This document shows, piece by piece, positions 17,920 through 25,967 of a stretch of DNA of 64,000 nt. The notes under the pieces are model-generated. The model searched no databases and was not told where the DNA came from. It saw nothing but the letters and a program-made list of their open reading frames with translations. The translations under genes and the position numbers were made by a program. Source of the DNA: Peptococcaceae bacterium 1198_IL3148 (GTDB taxonomy: Bacteria; Bacillota; Desulfotomaculia; Desulfotomaculales; Desulfohalotomaculaceae); contig JBAIYS010000003.1 of the NCBI GenBank assembly GCA_036763105.1, positions 1 to 64,000 of the forward strand. Direction: 5' to 3'. Each line of letters opens with the position of its first letter. Position 1 is the stretch's first letter.

Positions 17920-18654
17920 CTACCTTAATGGAACAATTGAGTGGTTGAGGCTAGGCACAGGTTGGCTTTTTACATAAGAGATGGTAATTATGACAGATAT
18001 ATTAGCATCTAAGGGGGTCAGCCTATTCTGCTTAACGACTTCTTCTGCAAATTGCTCCACGGTAAAGCAGGGTGGCAGTGGAAAATCAATATAGATCACT
18101 TTCACCTTATTTGCTAATTTTGTAACAATATTATTAATAATTAAAGGCAAATTCTTTACCAACATCGACCCATTTTCTAATACTGGTGCCACGGTGGCCA
18201 CCGCTGTTTGCTGGTGTTTATCCAACAATGTTAAATCTGGTTGTGATATATCCGATGGCAAAATGAAATTCACCTTTTTTCGATGGTAATGGGCGGCTAT
18301 ATACATTTGATAACAGACGTGGCTGTATTGTTCAACATTTCCTTTAAGTAACGTTATTTGGTGGCCAATGTCTTTGTAATCTCGCAATAGCTTGAGATCA
18401 TCCCCCAGTTGTAGCAATCTGACCGTGGATTCCGACAACTTTAAATTGTCAGTAAGTTGAAAGGCGGCCAACTCATCTTTAGCCTTTAACCAACTAACCG
18501 CCAGCGGGGGGACATTTTGAGGCAATCGGCCGAAATTATCCCGCATACCGTGTACCCAATTTTCCATCCAATCATGTCCTGCAATTTTTTCAATAAAGTC
18601 CAAAAGGCCTATAATATCAAGCTCATTACTATTATTTTTACTCAGTTTAATCAC
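17920..18654 (-). CDS. Hypothetical protein (244 aa)
   Basis: I do not recognise this protein. It appears soluble: no signal peptide or membrane helix. The N-terminal half is helical and rich in leucine and charged residues (about 60-100); the C-terminal half alternates hydrophobic strands (KVKVIYIDFPLPP, ANISVIITISYVK) as in an alpha/beta fold. The start follows AGGTAGGTG upstream on the minus strand. It is divergent from larE with about 100 bp between them, which might share a control region, but nothing shows it belongs to the lar pathway. Confidence 0.7.
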   Translation of the reverse strand: MIKLSKNNSNELDIIGLLDFIEKIAGHDWMENWVHGMRDNFGRLPQNVPPLAVSWLKAKDELAAFQLTDNLKLSESTVRLLQLGDDLKLLRDYKDIGHQITLLKGNVEQYSHVCYQMYIAAHYHRKKVNFILPSDISQPDLTLLDKHQQTAVATVAPVLENGSMLVKNLPLIINNIVTKLANKVKVIYIDFPLPPCFTVEQFAEEVVKQNRLTPLDANISVIITISYVKSQPVPSLNHSIVPLR

Positions 18655-18755
18655 CTACCTATACACATAATACCACAAATGTATCAGATGTTCTTTTTAA
18701 CTATGCATTTATGGGATAAAATGTAATTATATTATTAAAGAAAGTGGAGTTTTCC

Positions 18756-19595
18756 ATGTACAGGAAGGATTTAGAAAATAAAATAGCACTATTGAACGAC
18801 ATATTATTGCAATACCACAATACCTTGGTGGCCTATTCTGGAGGCACTGATAGTGTGTTGCTGCTGGCGGCTGCTCGTAAGGCTTTGGGAACTCGAAAAG
18901 TGTTGGCAGTGACTACAGTTTCCGAAACCTACACAGAGCAGGAATTGCTACGGGCGCAACAAATCGCCAGACTACTTGGTGTTAGACATTTAATTAAACA
19001 TAGTAATGAGCTAAATATTGCTGCTTTTAAAGAAAATAATATTGATCGTTGTTATTACTGTAAACAACATCGATTGGGGTTATTGAAAGAAATGGCGGCA
19101 CAGAGAAACATGGTGGTCATTGAAGGATCAAATACCGATGATGCCAAAGATTATCGACCGGGTATGCGGGCGATCAAAGAACTGGGCATAGAGAGTCCTT
19201 TGCGACAAGCAAATTTATGCAAACAAGAAATTAGAACCATTTCCAAAAAATGGAGCTTACCAACTTGGAACACTCCCGCCCAATCCTGTTTGGCCACTAG
19301 AATTGAATTTGGTATTGCTATTACCGTTGAGCGCATACGACGCATTGAAAAAGCTGAAAGAATGTTGATTGCCGCTGGCTTACAGAATGTGCGGTTGAGG
19401 GACCATGGCGATATTGCCAGAATCGAAGTAAACCCTGACCAGTTGACGGTGGTACTTGATAATAAAACAGCAATCACTATGGAGTTAAAACAATTAGGCT
19501 TCAAATATGTAACACTTGATTTGGATGGTTATGTGAGGGGCAGTATGAATAGAGTTATCAGACAGGGTGGTGACCATGAGCAAAGCACAACTTAG
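18756..19595 (+). CDS. larE: ATP-dependent sacrificial sulfur transferase LarE
   Basis: A 279-residue PP-loop enzyme that converts the two carboxylates of the nickel-pincer nucleotide precursor to thiocarboxylates. The PP-loop SGGTDS is at residues 28-33. C178, in PAQSCLATR, corresponds to the cysteine (C176 in Lactiplantibacillus plantarum) that gives up its sulfur, so this is probably the single-cysteine sacrificial type. ATG 18756 follows GTGGAG at 6 bases. It overlaps larB and is first in larE-larB-larC. Confidence 0.9.
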   Translation: MYRKDLENKIALLNDILLQYHNTLVAYSGGTDSVLLLAAARKALGTRKVLAVTTVSETYTEQELLRAQQIARLLGVRHLIKHSNELNIAAFKENNIDRCYYCKQHRLGLLKEMAAQRNMVVIEGSNTDDAKDYRPGMRAIKELGIESPLRQANLCKQEIRTISKKWSLPTWNTPAQSCLATRIEFGIAITVERIRRIEKAERMLIAAGLQNVRLRDHGDIARIEVNPDQLTVVLDNKTAITMELKQLGFKYVTLDLDGYVRGSMNRVIRQGGDHEQSTT

Positions 19596-20328
19596 AGATG
19601 TTCTATTAAAGGTTAAACAGGGAGAACTGGATGTGGAACAGGCATTGGCAAGCTTACAACATTATCCTTACCAAGAGTTGTACTTTGCCAAGGTGGATCA
19701 TCACCGTGAACTGCGTTGCGGTTTCCCGGAAGTAATCTACTGTGCCGGCAAAACTGCTGAGCAGGTAAAGGAAATATTTGTAAATCTAGCCACTAAGGGC
19801 AATAACGTTTTAGCAACTAGAGCAACAAGAGAAATGTATATAATGATTAAAAATATAATTCCCACCGTACAGTACTTTGATTTACCCAAGATTATTACTC
19901 TCCGGCAGAAAACAGTATCAAAGGTGGGAAATATTCTGGTGATGTGTGCTGGAACTTCTGACTTGCCGGTGGCGGAGGAGGCAGCAATTACAGCCGAGGT
20001 TTTGGGCAATAACGTAGATAGGCTCTATGATGTTGGGGTGGCAGGTTTACATCGCCTGCTAAATAACTTAGACCAGATAAAGCAAGCTAAAGTGTTGGTG
20101 GTGGTGGCCGGTATGGAGGGTGCCCTGCCCAGCGTGGTGGGGGGGTTGGTGGAAAAACCCATTATTGCGGTGCCCACCAGTGTTGGTTATGGTGCTAATT
20201 TTAGCGGCTTAGCTGCCCTTTTAGGTATGTTAAACAGTTGTGCCGCCGGTGTCACTGTGGTAAACATAGATAATGGATTTGGCGGTGGTTACGCGGCATC
20301 ATTAATAAATAAGTTGGGAGAGATTTGA
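19576..20328 (+). CDS. larB: Nickel pincer cofactor biosynthesis protein LarB
   Basis: A 250-residue protein that carboxylates and hydrolyses nicotinic acid adenine dinucleotide, the first step of nickel-pincer nucleotide synthesis. The C-terminal half is related to the AIR carboxylase PurE, visible as CAGTSDLPVAEEAA and the glycine-rich VVAGMEGALPSVVGG and PTSVGYGANFSGLAAL. ATG 19576 is preferred over GTG 19567 because GGTGGTG lies just before it. It overlaps the larE end by 20 bp and ends 2 bp before larC. Confidence 0.9.
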   Translation: MSKAQLRDVLLKVKQGELDVEQALASLQHYPYQELYFAKVDHHRELRCGFPEVIYCAGKTAEQVKEIFVNLATKGNNVLATRATREMYIMIKNIIPTVQYFDLPKIITLRQKTVSKVGNILVMCAGTSDLPVAEEAAITAEVLGNNVDRLYDVGVAGLHRLLNNLDQIKQAKVLVVVAGMEGALPSVVGGLVEKPIIAVPTSVGYGANFSGLAALLGMLNSCAAGVTVVNIDNGFGGGYAASLINKLGEI

Positions 20329-20330
20329 CG

Positions 20331-21544
20331 ATGAAAGTGGCCTATTTAGATTGCTTTGCTGGAATAGCTGGTGACATGATCATCGGTGCGTTATTAGATG
20401 CAGGTTTATCCCTTGAGTTGTTACAAGGGGAGTTGAAAAAATTAAACTTAGCCGGTTGGCAACTTAAAGTGGAAAAAGTTAAAAAGAATGGTATCAGTGG
20501 TACTAAATTTGCTGTTCAGGCAAAGGAACAGCACCATCACAATCACGGTAATAACCACAACCACCGGCACAGAAACCTTCATGACATTCAGCAAATTATT
20601 AACGATAGCAATCTGGATCAGGATATTAAAAATACCGCTTTAGATATATTTAGTCGTCTGGCCCAAGCTGAAGCTAAAGTGCACGGTACCACCGTCGAGG
20701 AGGTGCATTTTCACGAAGTGGGAGCAATGGATGCCATCATCGACATTGTCGGTGCTGCTGTGGGTTTTCACTTGCTTGGCATTGAGCAGGTAATGGCCTC
20801 TTCACTGACCACCGGTAGTGGATTTGTTCAATGTTCCCATGGGACTATTCCCATTCCCGCACCGGCAACGGCAGAGCTACTAAAGGGTGTGCCCTGCCAA
20901 CATGGGGATATAAATCAAGAATTGGTTACACCAACGGGGGCGGCAATAATAACCTCAATTTGTCATTGTTTTGGACCAATGCCTGAAATGATTAGTGAAA
21001 CAGTGGGATATGGTGCCGGGGACGGTGATTTATCAATTCCTAACTTGTTGCGAATACATATTGGAGAAATAAAAAAAAACCGCTAACAGACGGAACGATA
21101 TCTGTGATTGAGACCAATATCGATGATATGAACCCCGAATTGTACCCAGTTGTAATCAATAAACTTCTTGAGTTAGGTGCTTTAGATGTAACTATCACCC
21201 CTGCTTTGATGAAAAAGGGTAGGCCCGGTTGTATCTTGCAGCTATTAAGTCCAGCAGAATTAGAGCATCAATTGGGACAAGTGATATTTGAAGAAACCAG
21301 CGCCATTGGCTACCGCATATATCCTGCTCGGCGCCAAGTGTTGAAGCGTGTCGTTATTCAAGTGGAGACTTGTTTTGGTAACGTTGCGGTAAAAATAGCT
21401 CATCAGGCTAGTCGCATCATGAATATAGCACCGGAGTATGAGGATTGTATTAAACTGGCCCAAAAAAATAACATCGCTGTAAAAGCAGTTTATAATATGG
21501 CTATTAAAGAAGCATACCGTTTTATTAAGCAGGATTTAATTTAA
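20331..21544 (+). CDS. larC: Nickel insertion protein LarC, read through a -1 frameshift
   Basis: LarC (DUF111 family) inserts nickel into the pincer nucleotide using CTP. Here the gene is split: the first frame (20331-21086) encodes 251 residues with MKVAYLDCFAGIAGDM and a histidine-rich loop (HHHNHGNNHNHRH); the second frame (open from 21080 to 21544) begins IETNIDDMNPE, the family's C-terminal domain. The join lies at A AAA AAC (21074-21080), a classical -1 slippery heptamer. Slippage gives a continuous protein of about 404 residues, normal for LarC. LarC of L. plantarum is also made by programmed frameshifting. An indel in the A9 run is the alternative. Confidence 0.85.
21074..21080 (+). 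other. Candidate -1 ribosomal frameshift slippery site in larC
   Basis: A AAA AAC in the zero frame inside a run of nine A (21071-21079), six bases before the zero-frame stop's first base minus its preceding codon (CGC then TAA at 21084-21086). Downstream, CGATAT and ATATCG can form only a weak stem; no strong pseudoknot is obvious. Confidence 0.65.
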
Positions 21545-21679
21545 AAACATAGAATTTTATTAAATATACTGATATTGACTAATGAGCTAGAAAAACGAGT
21601 CAAGAAAAAACAGCAAAATGATGAACAAAATAGTAATGACCAACAACAACTGGTTAATAGTAAATAGTAGGTGTATAAA

Positions 21680-24481
21680 TTGCATGGTACTTATGTCAGC
21701 CTTGACTTGGAAACCACCGGTGTAAATCATCAGGTGGACAAGATTATAGAAGTGGGATTAGTGAAGCTAGTTGATGGTGAAGTTAAAGATTGCTATCATA
21801 CCCTTGTTAATCCCGGGGTTAAACTGCCGGTAAAAATTAAACGTTTAACTGGTTTAAACGATGAGAATTTGAGCGATAAGCCAATTATTAATGAAATTTT
21901 ACCCGATATCATAGATTTTATTGGTGATTTCCCCCTCATTGGTCATAATGTGATGTTTGACAGAGATTTTTTAGCAACAGCCTTAGGAAGCACCACCACC
22001 AACCCCATCCCAAATCAACTGTATGATACGTTGGATTTAGCCAAATTTGTATTGCCTGATGCACCTAATCATCGGCTGACAACGTTATGTAAAGTTTGTA
22101 ATATTGATTTGAGTCAACAGCACCGAGCATATGCTGATGCCCTAGGTGCTGCATTACTGGCTGTGGAATTATTGCGGCGATTATCAGTTTTTGAACTACC
22201 TTTGTTGCGGGATTTAATTACATTGTTAGAAGTAAATGGCTCGCCTTGGTGTGGGGTAATTGAGGATATGGCCAAGCATGCTGCTAAGGAAATAGCCAAT
22301 CGCAAAATTAGTAGCATTTCAGGCCTAAAACCAATTATGGATGAATTTTCTGTCGGGCTATTTGAAGAAGAAGAGGATGAAAGAGATGTTTTGCCATTAA
22401 ATGAAGATGACGTTGTCAACTGCTTGGGGGATAACGGTTTATTAAGCCGGACCATAGAACGCTACGAATACCGCCCCCAACAAATTGCCATGGCAAAATC
22501 TGTCACCCAATCTTTAAATGACGATATTTACATGCTGGCCGAAGCAGGTACCGGTACAGGTAAAAGTATGGCTTACTTGGTGCCAGCAGTTTTATGGGCC
22601 CAAAAAAATAATCGCCGGGTGGTTATTTCTACCCATACCATCAACCTACAAGAGCAGTTGTGGAACAAAGATATCCCTTTACTCCAATCTCTTCCAGATT
22701 TTAATTTTAAAGCAGCTTTAGTGAAGGGGCGCAGTAATTACATCTGTTTGCGCCGCTGGTATGCAGAATTATCTTCCCCTAATTTAAAGGTTCGCGATGC
22801 CGGATTTTATGCTCGAATTTTAGTTTGGTTGACAACAACCGAAACTGGAGACCGCACTGAACTGAATATTAACTGGCAGGAAGTTGATTTATGGAACAAT
22901 ATCTGCGCGGAAAGTGACGGCTGCTTAGGTAAAAGATGCGGATTTTTTCACCGCACCTGTTTTGTAAGTCGAATGAAAAAGCGAGCGGAAAATGCTAATA
23001 TTATCATTGCCAATCATTCCTTGGTTTGTGCAGATATTAAAGCTGACAACAGGGTGTTGCCTCCTTACAAAGTATTAATTTTTGATGAAGCTCACCACTT
23101 AGAAAGTACCGCCACCGATCACTTGGGAACAATTGTGACTAAGGTGGGCATAACCCGTTGGTTGGGGTTGGTTAATAAAACCACCGCCAGGTTAAATAAT
23201 ATGCCTGCGCCCGGAAACCATGAGCAATGGGTTGATAGACTTAATAAGCTTAAAGAGCTACAATTTCAAGTTAAAGAGGCCACTGAGGTTTTTTTTGAGC
23301 TGATGGCCGAATTGTTGGTAAATAGTTCGGAAGCAAATGACATCAGATATACTTTAAGATTAAAGCCTGGTTTTGATTTAACCAATTACAAGATAGATAT
23401 TGAAAATTTGGTGCAACGCATAAAGACATTGTCCGCAGCAATGATGCAAGTGGCAGAAGATATGGAGGGACATCTGCTAGTTGAAGAAAATGAGACATCT
23501 AAAGAAATCGCTTTGTTAGCCGAAAACGGTTTTTCGCTGGCCACCGACATAGAATTCACATGTGACTGTAGCAATAATGATAATGTTTATTGGCTTGATG
23601 GTTATCTGGCTAACTCAGGCCAAGTATATATATCGTTACACGCAGCCCCTGTTGAAGTGGGAACTTTATTGCATAGTTTGCTTTATGTATATAAAGATAC
23701 CATTATATTTGCTTCAGCAACCCTAACGGTTGACGGAAGCTTTAACCACTTTATTGAGCGCAATGGGCTTAACCTAGTGGATCCGGAAAGATTAGTGGAA
23801 ATTAAAGTTGATTCACCTTTTCAATATGATGACCAAAGCCTCCTTTATATTATTGATAACTTTCCTGACCAAAGGTCTATACCAGAGCCCCAATATTTAA
23901 ATTTATTAGCGGAAACCATTGGTGACTTAGCCACCTTGGTGGGTGGTAGGACGTTAGTTCTTTTCACTGCGCACAAAATCCTTAAAAAGGTGTATTATCA
24001 GCTTAAACCATCAATGGAAGAACAAGATATTCTGTTATTGGGCCACGATATAGATGGCAGTAGAACTAGACTGGTGGAAGAGTTTAAACAAAATAATAAA
24101 GCGGTACTCTTTGGGGCTTCAAGCTTTTGGGAGGGTTTAGATATCCCCGGGGAATCATTATCCTGTGTTATCTTGGTAAAATTACCATTTTGGCCACCAA
24201 ACGCGCCCTTGGTGGCAGCCAGAACCGAGGCACTGTATAAAAATAACAAGGATGGATTTTACCATTTTAGCTTACCCGAGGCAATAATCAAATTTAAACA
24301 GGGGTTTGGTCGGCTAATTCGCACCAAATATGATCGGGGAGCAGTAATAGTTTTAGACAGAAGAATTGTGGACAAAAAGTATGGTCGCAAATTTTTAAAT
24401 TCTCTGCCCATTAGCACCTATATGCGCGGCGATAAACAACTAATGTTGAGTAAAGTAAAAAATATAATCAATGATCAGTGA
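21680..24481 (+). CDS. dinG: DinG-family exonuclease/helicase
   Basis: A protein of about 933 residues combining an N-terminal DEDD 3'-5' exonuclease (LDLETTG near residue 10, HNVMFDRDF, HRAYADALGAA) with an XPD/DinG-type superfamily 2 helicase. Walker A is AEAGTGTGKS, the DEAH box is FDEAHH. Four cysteines between the motifs (ICLRRW, CAESDGC, CGFFHRTC) suggest the [4Fe-4S] cluster of this family. The C-terminal helicase motif is QGFGRLIRTKYDRGAVIVLDRR. TTG 21680 is preferred since AGGTG precedes it; GTG 21671 lacks a ribosome site. Probably DNA repair. Confidence 0.9.
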   Translation: MHGTYVSLDLETTGVNHQVDKIIEVGLVKLVDGEVKDCYHTLVNPGVKLPVKIKRLTGLNDENLSDKPIINEILPDIIDFIGDFPLIGHNVMFDRDFLATALGSTTTNPIPNQLYDTLDLAKFVLPDAPNHRLTTLCKVCNIDLSQQHRAYADALGAALLAVELLRRLSVFELPLLRDLITLLEVNGSPWCGVIEDMAKHAAKEIANRKISSISGLKPIMDEFSVGLFEEEEDERDVLPLNEDDVVNCLGDNGLLSRTIERYEYRPQQIAMAKSVTQSLNDDIYMLAEAGTGTGKSMAYLVPAVLWAQKNNRRVVISTHTINLQEQLWNKDIPLLQSLPDFNFKAALVKGRSNYICLRRWYAELSSPNLKVRDAGFYARILVWLTTTETGDRTELNINWQEVDLWNNICAESDGCLGKRCGFFHRTCFVSRMKKRAENANIIIANHSLVCADIKADNRVLPPYKVLIFDEAHHLESTATDHLGTIVTKVGITRWLGLVNKTTARLNNMPAPGNHEQWVDRLNKLKELQFQVKEATEVFFELMAELLVNSSEANDIRYTLRLKPGFDLTNYKIDIENLVQRIKTLSAAMMQVAEDMEGHLLVEENETSKEIALLAENGFSLATDIEFTCDCSNNDNVYWLDGYLANSGQVYISLHAAPVEVGTLLHSLLYVYKDTIIFASATLTVDGSFNHFIERNGLNLVDPERLVEIKVDSPFQYDDQSLLYIIDNFPDQRSIPEPQYLNLLAETIGDLATLVGGRTLVLFTAHKILKKVYYQLKPSMEEQDILLLGHDIDGSRTRLVEEFKQNNKAVLFGASSFWEGLDIPGESLSCVILVKLPFWPPNAPLVAARTEALYKNNKDGFYHFSLPEAIIKFKQGFGRLIRTKYDRGAVIVLDRRIVDKKYGRKFLNSLPISTYMRGDKQLMLSKVKNIINDQ

Positions 24482-24558
24482 AACCGAAACTGGTAGTAAC
24501 GTGGATGTTATGGTAAACTATGTAGGTTACAATCTATAAGGAGGACTATTAAATCGTA

Positions 24559-25206
24559 ATGAAGAGACATGTATATCCAATTGCTCAGGATGGTTGGCTT
24601 TATTTGGCAATACTGGCAGTGATAACAGTGTTGGCTTATTTGTTTCAGCCACTGGTGGCAATAGTTCCTGGTATTTTATTAATATTTGTAGCCTTTTTCT
24701 TTCGCAATCCCAATCGCGTTATTCCATCAGAAGAAGATCTGATTATTTCACCGGCTGATGGTACCATAATGACAATAGACGAGGTGCTAGAAAATGATTA
24801 CATTAAAGGTAAAGCGCTAAGAGTCAGTATTTTTTTATCGGTTTTTAATGTGCACATTAACCGCTCACCGGTGGTGGGTGAAGTGGAATACCGGTCCTAT
24901 AGACCGGGTAAATTCCTACCAGCTTTTAAAAGCCATGCCTCAGAAATAAACGAAAAAAGTTTTATTGGTATTAAGACCGGCAAATGGCGGGTTATGGTTA
25001 CTCAGGTTACCGGCTTTATCGCCCGGCGCATCGTTTGTTGGGTAGATGTGGGAGATCAGTTAGAGCGGGGAGAAAGATTTGGACTAATTAAGTTTGGTTC
25101 CTGTACCGAGTTGTTTTTGCCTTTGCAAACTGAGCTTAGGGTTAAAGCGGGTGACAAGGTGCGCGGAGGTGAAACAATTATAGGGAGGCTCCCAAATGAA
25201 AGGTAA
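24559..25206 (+). CDS. psd: Phosphatidylserine decarboxylase (short form)
   Basis: A 215-residue membrane-bound pyruvoyl enzyme converting phosphatidylserine to phosphatidylethanolamine. Two hydrophobic segments lie near the N-terminus (about residues 12-48). SPADGTI and the conserved NVHINRSPVVG precede the self-cleavage site GSCTE, where S181 should become the pyruvoyl group. It belongs to the short archaeal/Firmicute type. It overlaps pssA by 11 bp, so the two phosphatidylethanolamine steps are co-transcribed. Confidence 0.92.
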   Translation: MKRHVYPIAQDGWLYLAILAVITVLAYLFQPLVAIVPGILLIFVAFFFRNPNRVIPSEEDLIISPADGTIMTIDEVLENDYIKGKALRVSIFLSVFNVHINRSPVVGEVEYRSYRPGKFLPAFKSHASEINEKSFIGIKTGKWRVMVTQVTGFIARRIVCWVDVGDQLERGERFGLIKFGSCTELFLPLQTELRVKAGDKVRGGETIIGRLPNER

Positions 25207-25699
25207 ACATATACCAAACATTTTAACAACGATAAATCTTGTGGCCGGAGTAATGTCTCTGGTACTAATTATGGCTGAAAGTTACAATTGGGCAGCGGCC
25301 ATGGTGTTGTTTGCCACCATTATGGATAGTATGGATGGTAGAGTGGCGAGGCGTCTTCAAGTGGCATCTGACTTTGGTAAAGAGTTGGATTCCCTGTCTG
25401 ATTTAGTGAGCTTTGGGGTGGCGCCAGCTATTTTGGCCTATGCCACTGTTTTGGTGGATTTTGGCATTCCTGGCTTAGCAGCGGCGGTAGTTTTTGTGAT
25501 CTGTGGAGCTTTGAGGTTAGCTCGTTTCAATTCAGAAATCTTCACTGGTAAATTTCAAGGGGTGCCGATTACAGTGGCCGGAGGTTTATTGGCTTTGGTG
25601 CTGCTGGTGTCTAAAAATTTAAACGGCGGTATTATCCTGGTAATGGTGTTGCTGTTGGCCTGGCTGATGGTAAGTAAAATATCGGTGCCAAAATTTTAA
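25196..25699 (+). CDS. pssA: CDP-diacylglycerol--serine O-phosphatidyltransferase
   Basis: A 167-residue membrane enzyme making phosphatidylserine from CDP-diacylglycerol and serine. The CDP-alcohol phosphotransferase motif DGX2ARX8-9GX3DX3D is complete (DGRVARR, then FGKELDSLSD, about residues 45-67). The remainder consists of hydrophobic helices. It starts inside the end of psd and is followed by spoVM. Confidence 0.93.
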   Translation: MKGKHIPNILTTINLVAGVMSLVLIMAESYNWAAAMVLFATIMDSMDGRVARRLQVASDFGKELDSLSDLVSFGVAPAILAYATVLVDFGIPGLAAAVVFVICGALRLARFNSEIFTGKFQGVPITVAGGLLALVLLVSKNLNGGIILVMVLLLAWLMVSKISVPKF

Positions 25700-25707
25700 T
25701 TGCGCAT

Positions 25708-25735
25708 GCACATTCAGCACCTTTCAACATAAAAT
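25708..25735 (+). promoter_or_regulatory. Candidate sigma-E promoter of spoVM
   Basis: GCACATT at 25708-25714 and CATAAAAT at 25728-25735, 13 bp apart, resemble the sigma-E consensus (kmATATT, about 14 bp, CATACAmT). spoVM is a sigma-E gene in Bacillus subtilis. The match is by eye and short. Confidence 0.4.
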
Positions 25736-25771
25736 AAACAGTAAGTATTTTATTTGAAGGGGTGAAAAGCA

Positions 25772-25837
25772 TTGCGGGTTTATTACATCAAATTGCCAGG
25801 CTTTTTGCGGTCGATATTGGCTAAGTTTATTAAATAA
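25772..25837 (+). CDS. spoVM: Stage V sporulation protein SpoVM (21 aa)
   Basis: A 21-residue amphipathic peptide, MRVYYIKLPGFLRSILAKFIK. B. subtilis SpoVM (26 residues) begins MKFYTIKLPKFLGGIV; the Y-x-IKLP-x-FL core is identical in register, including the helix-breaking proline at position 9 that matters for sensing forespore membrane curvature. SpoVM anchors SpoIVA and is needed for cortex and coat. TTG 25772 follows AAGGGGTGA at 7 bases. The gene has its own terminator. Its place directly after psd-pssA is notable. Confidence 0.88.
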   Translation: MRVYYIKLPGFLRSILAKFIK

Positions 25838-25847
25838 GTACTAGCAT

Positions 25848-25880
25848 TAGGTAGGCCTTCGGTCCTACCTATTTTTTTTC
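25848..25880 (+). terminator. Terminator after spoVM
   Basis: Stem TAGGTAGG (25848-25855) with CCTACCTA (25864-25871), followed by eight or more T. Confidence 0.9.
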
Positions 25881-25967
25881 GACAAATTAATTGCCAATAA
25901 TAGGAAGGGGATTATCTTATTATTGTGGAATTTCTTGAATCAAACCACTATTTGGGGGTAAAGGATT

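Noticed and set aside
21583-21666. Short Gln/Asn/Lys-rich open stretch after larC
   Set aside because: About 30 codons of low-complexity sequence with no ribosome site; no sign of a real gene.
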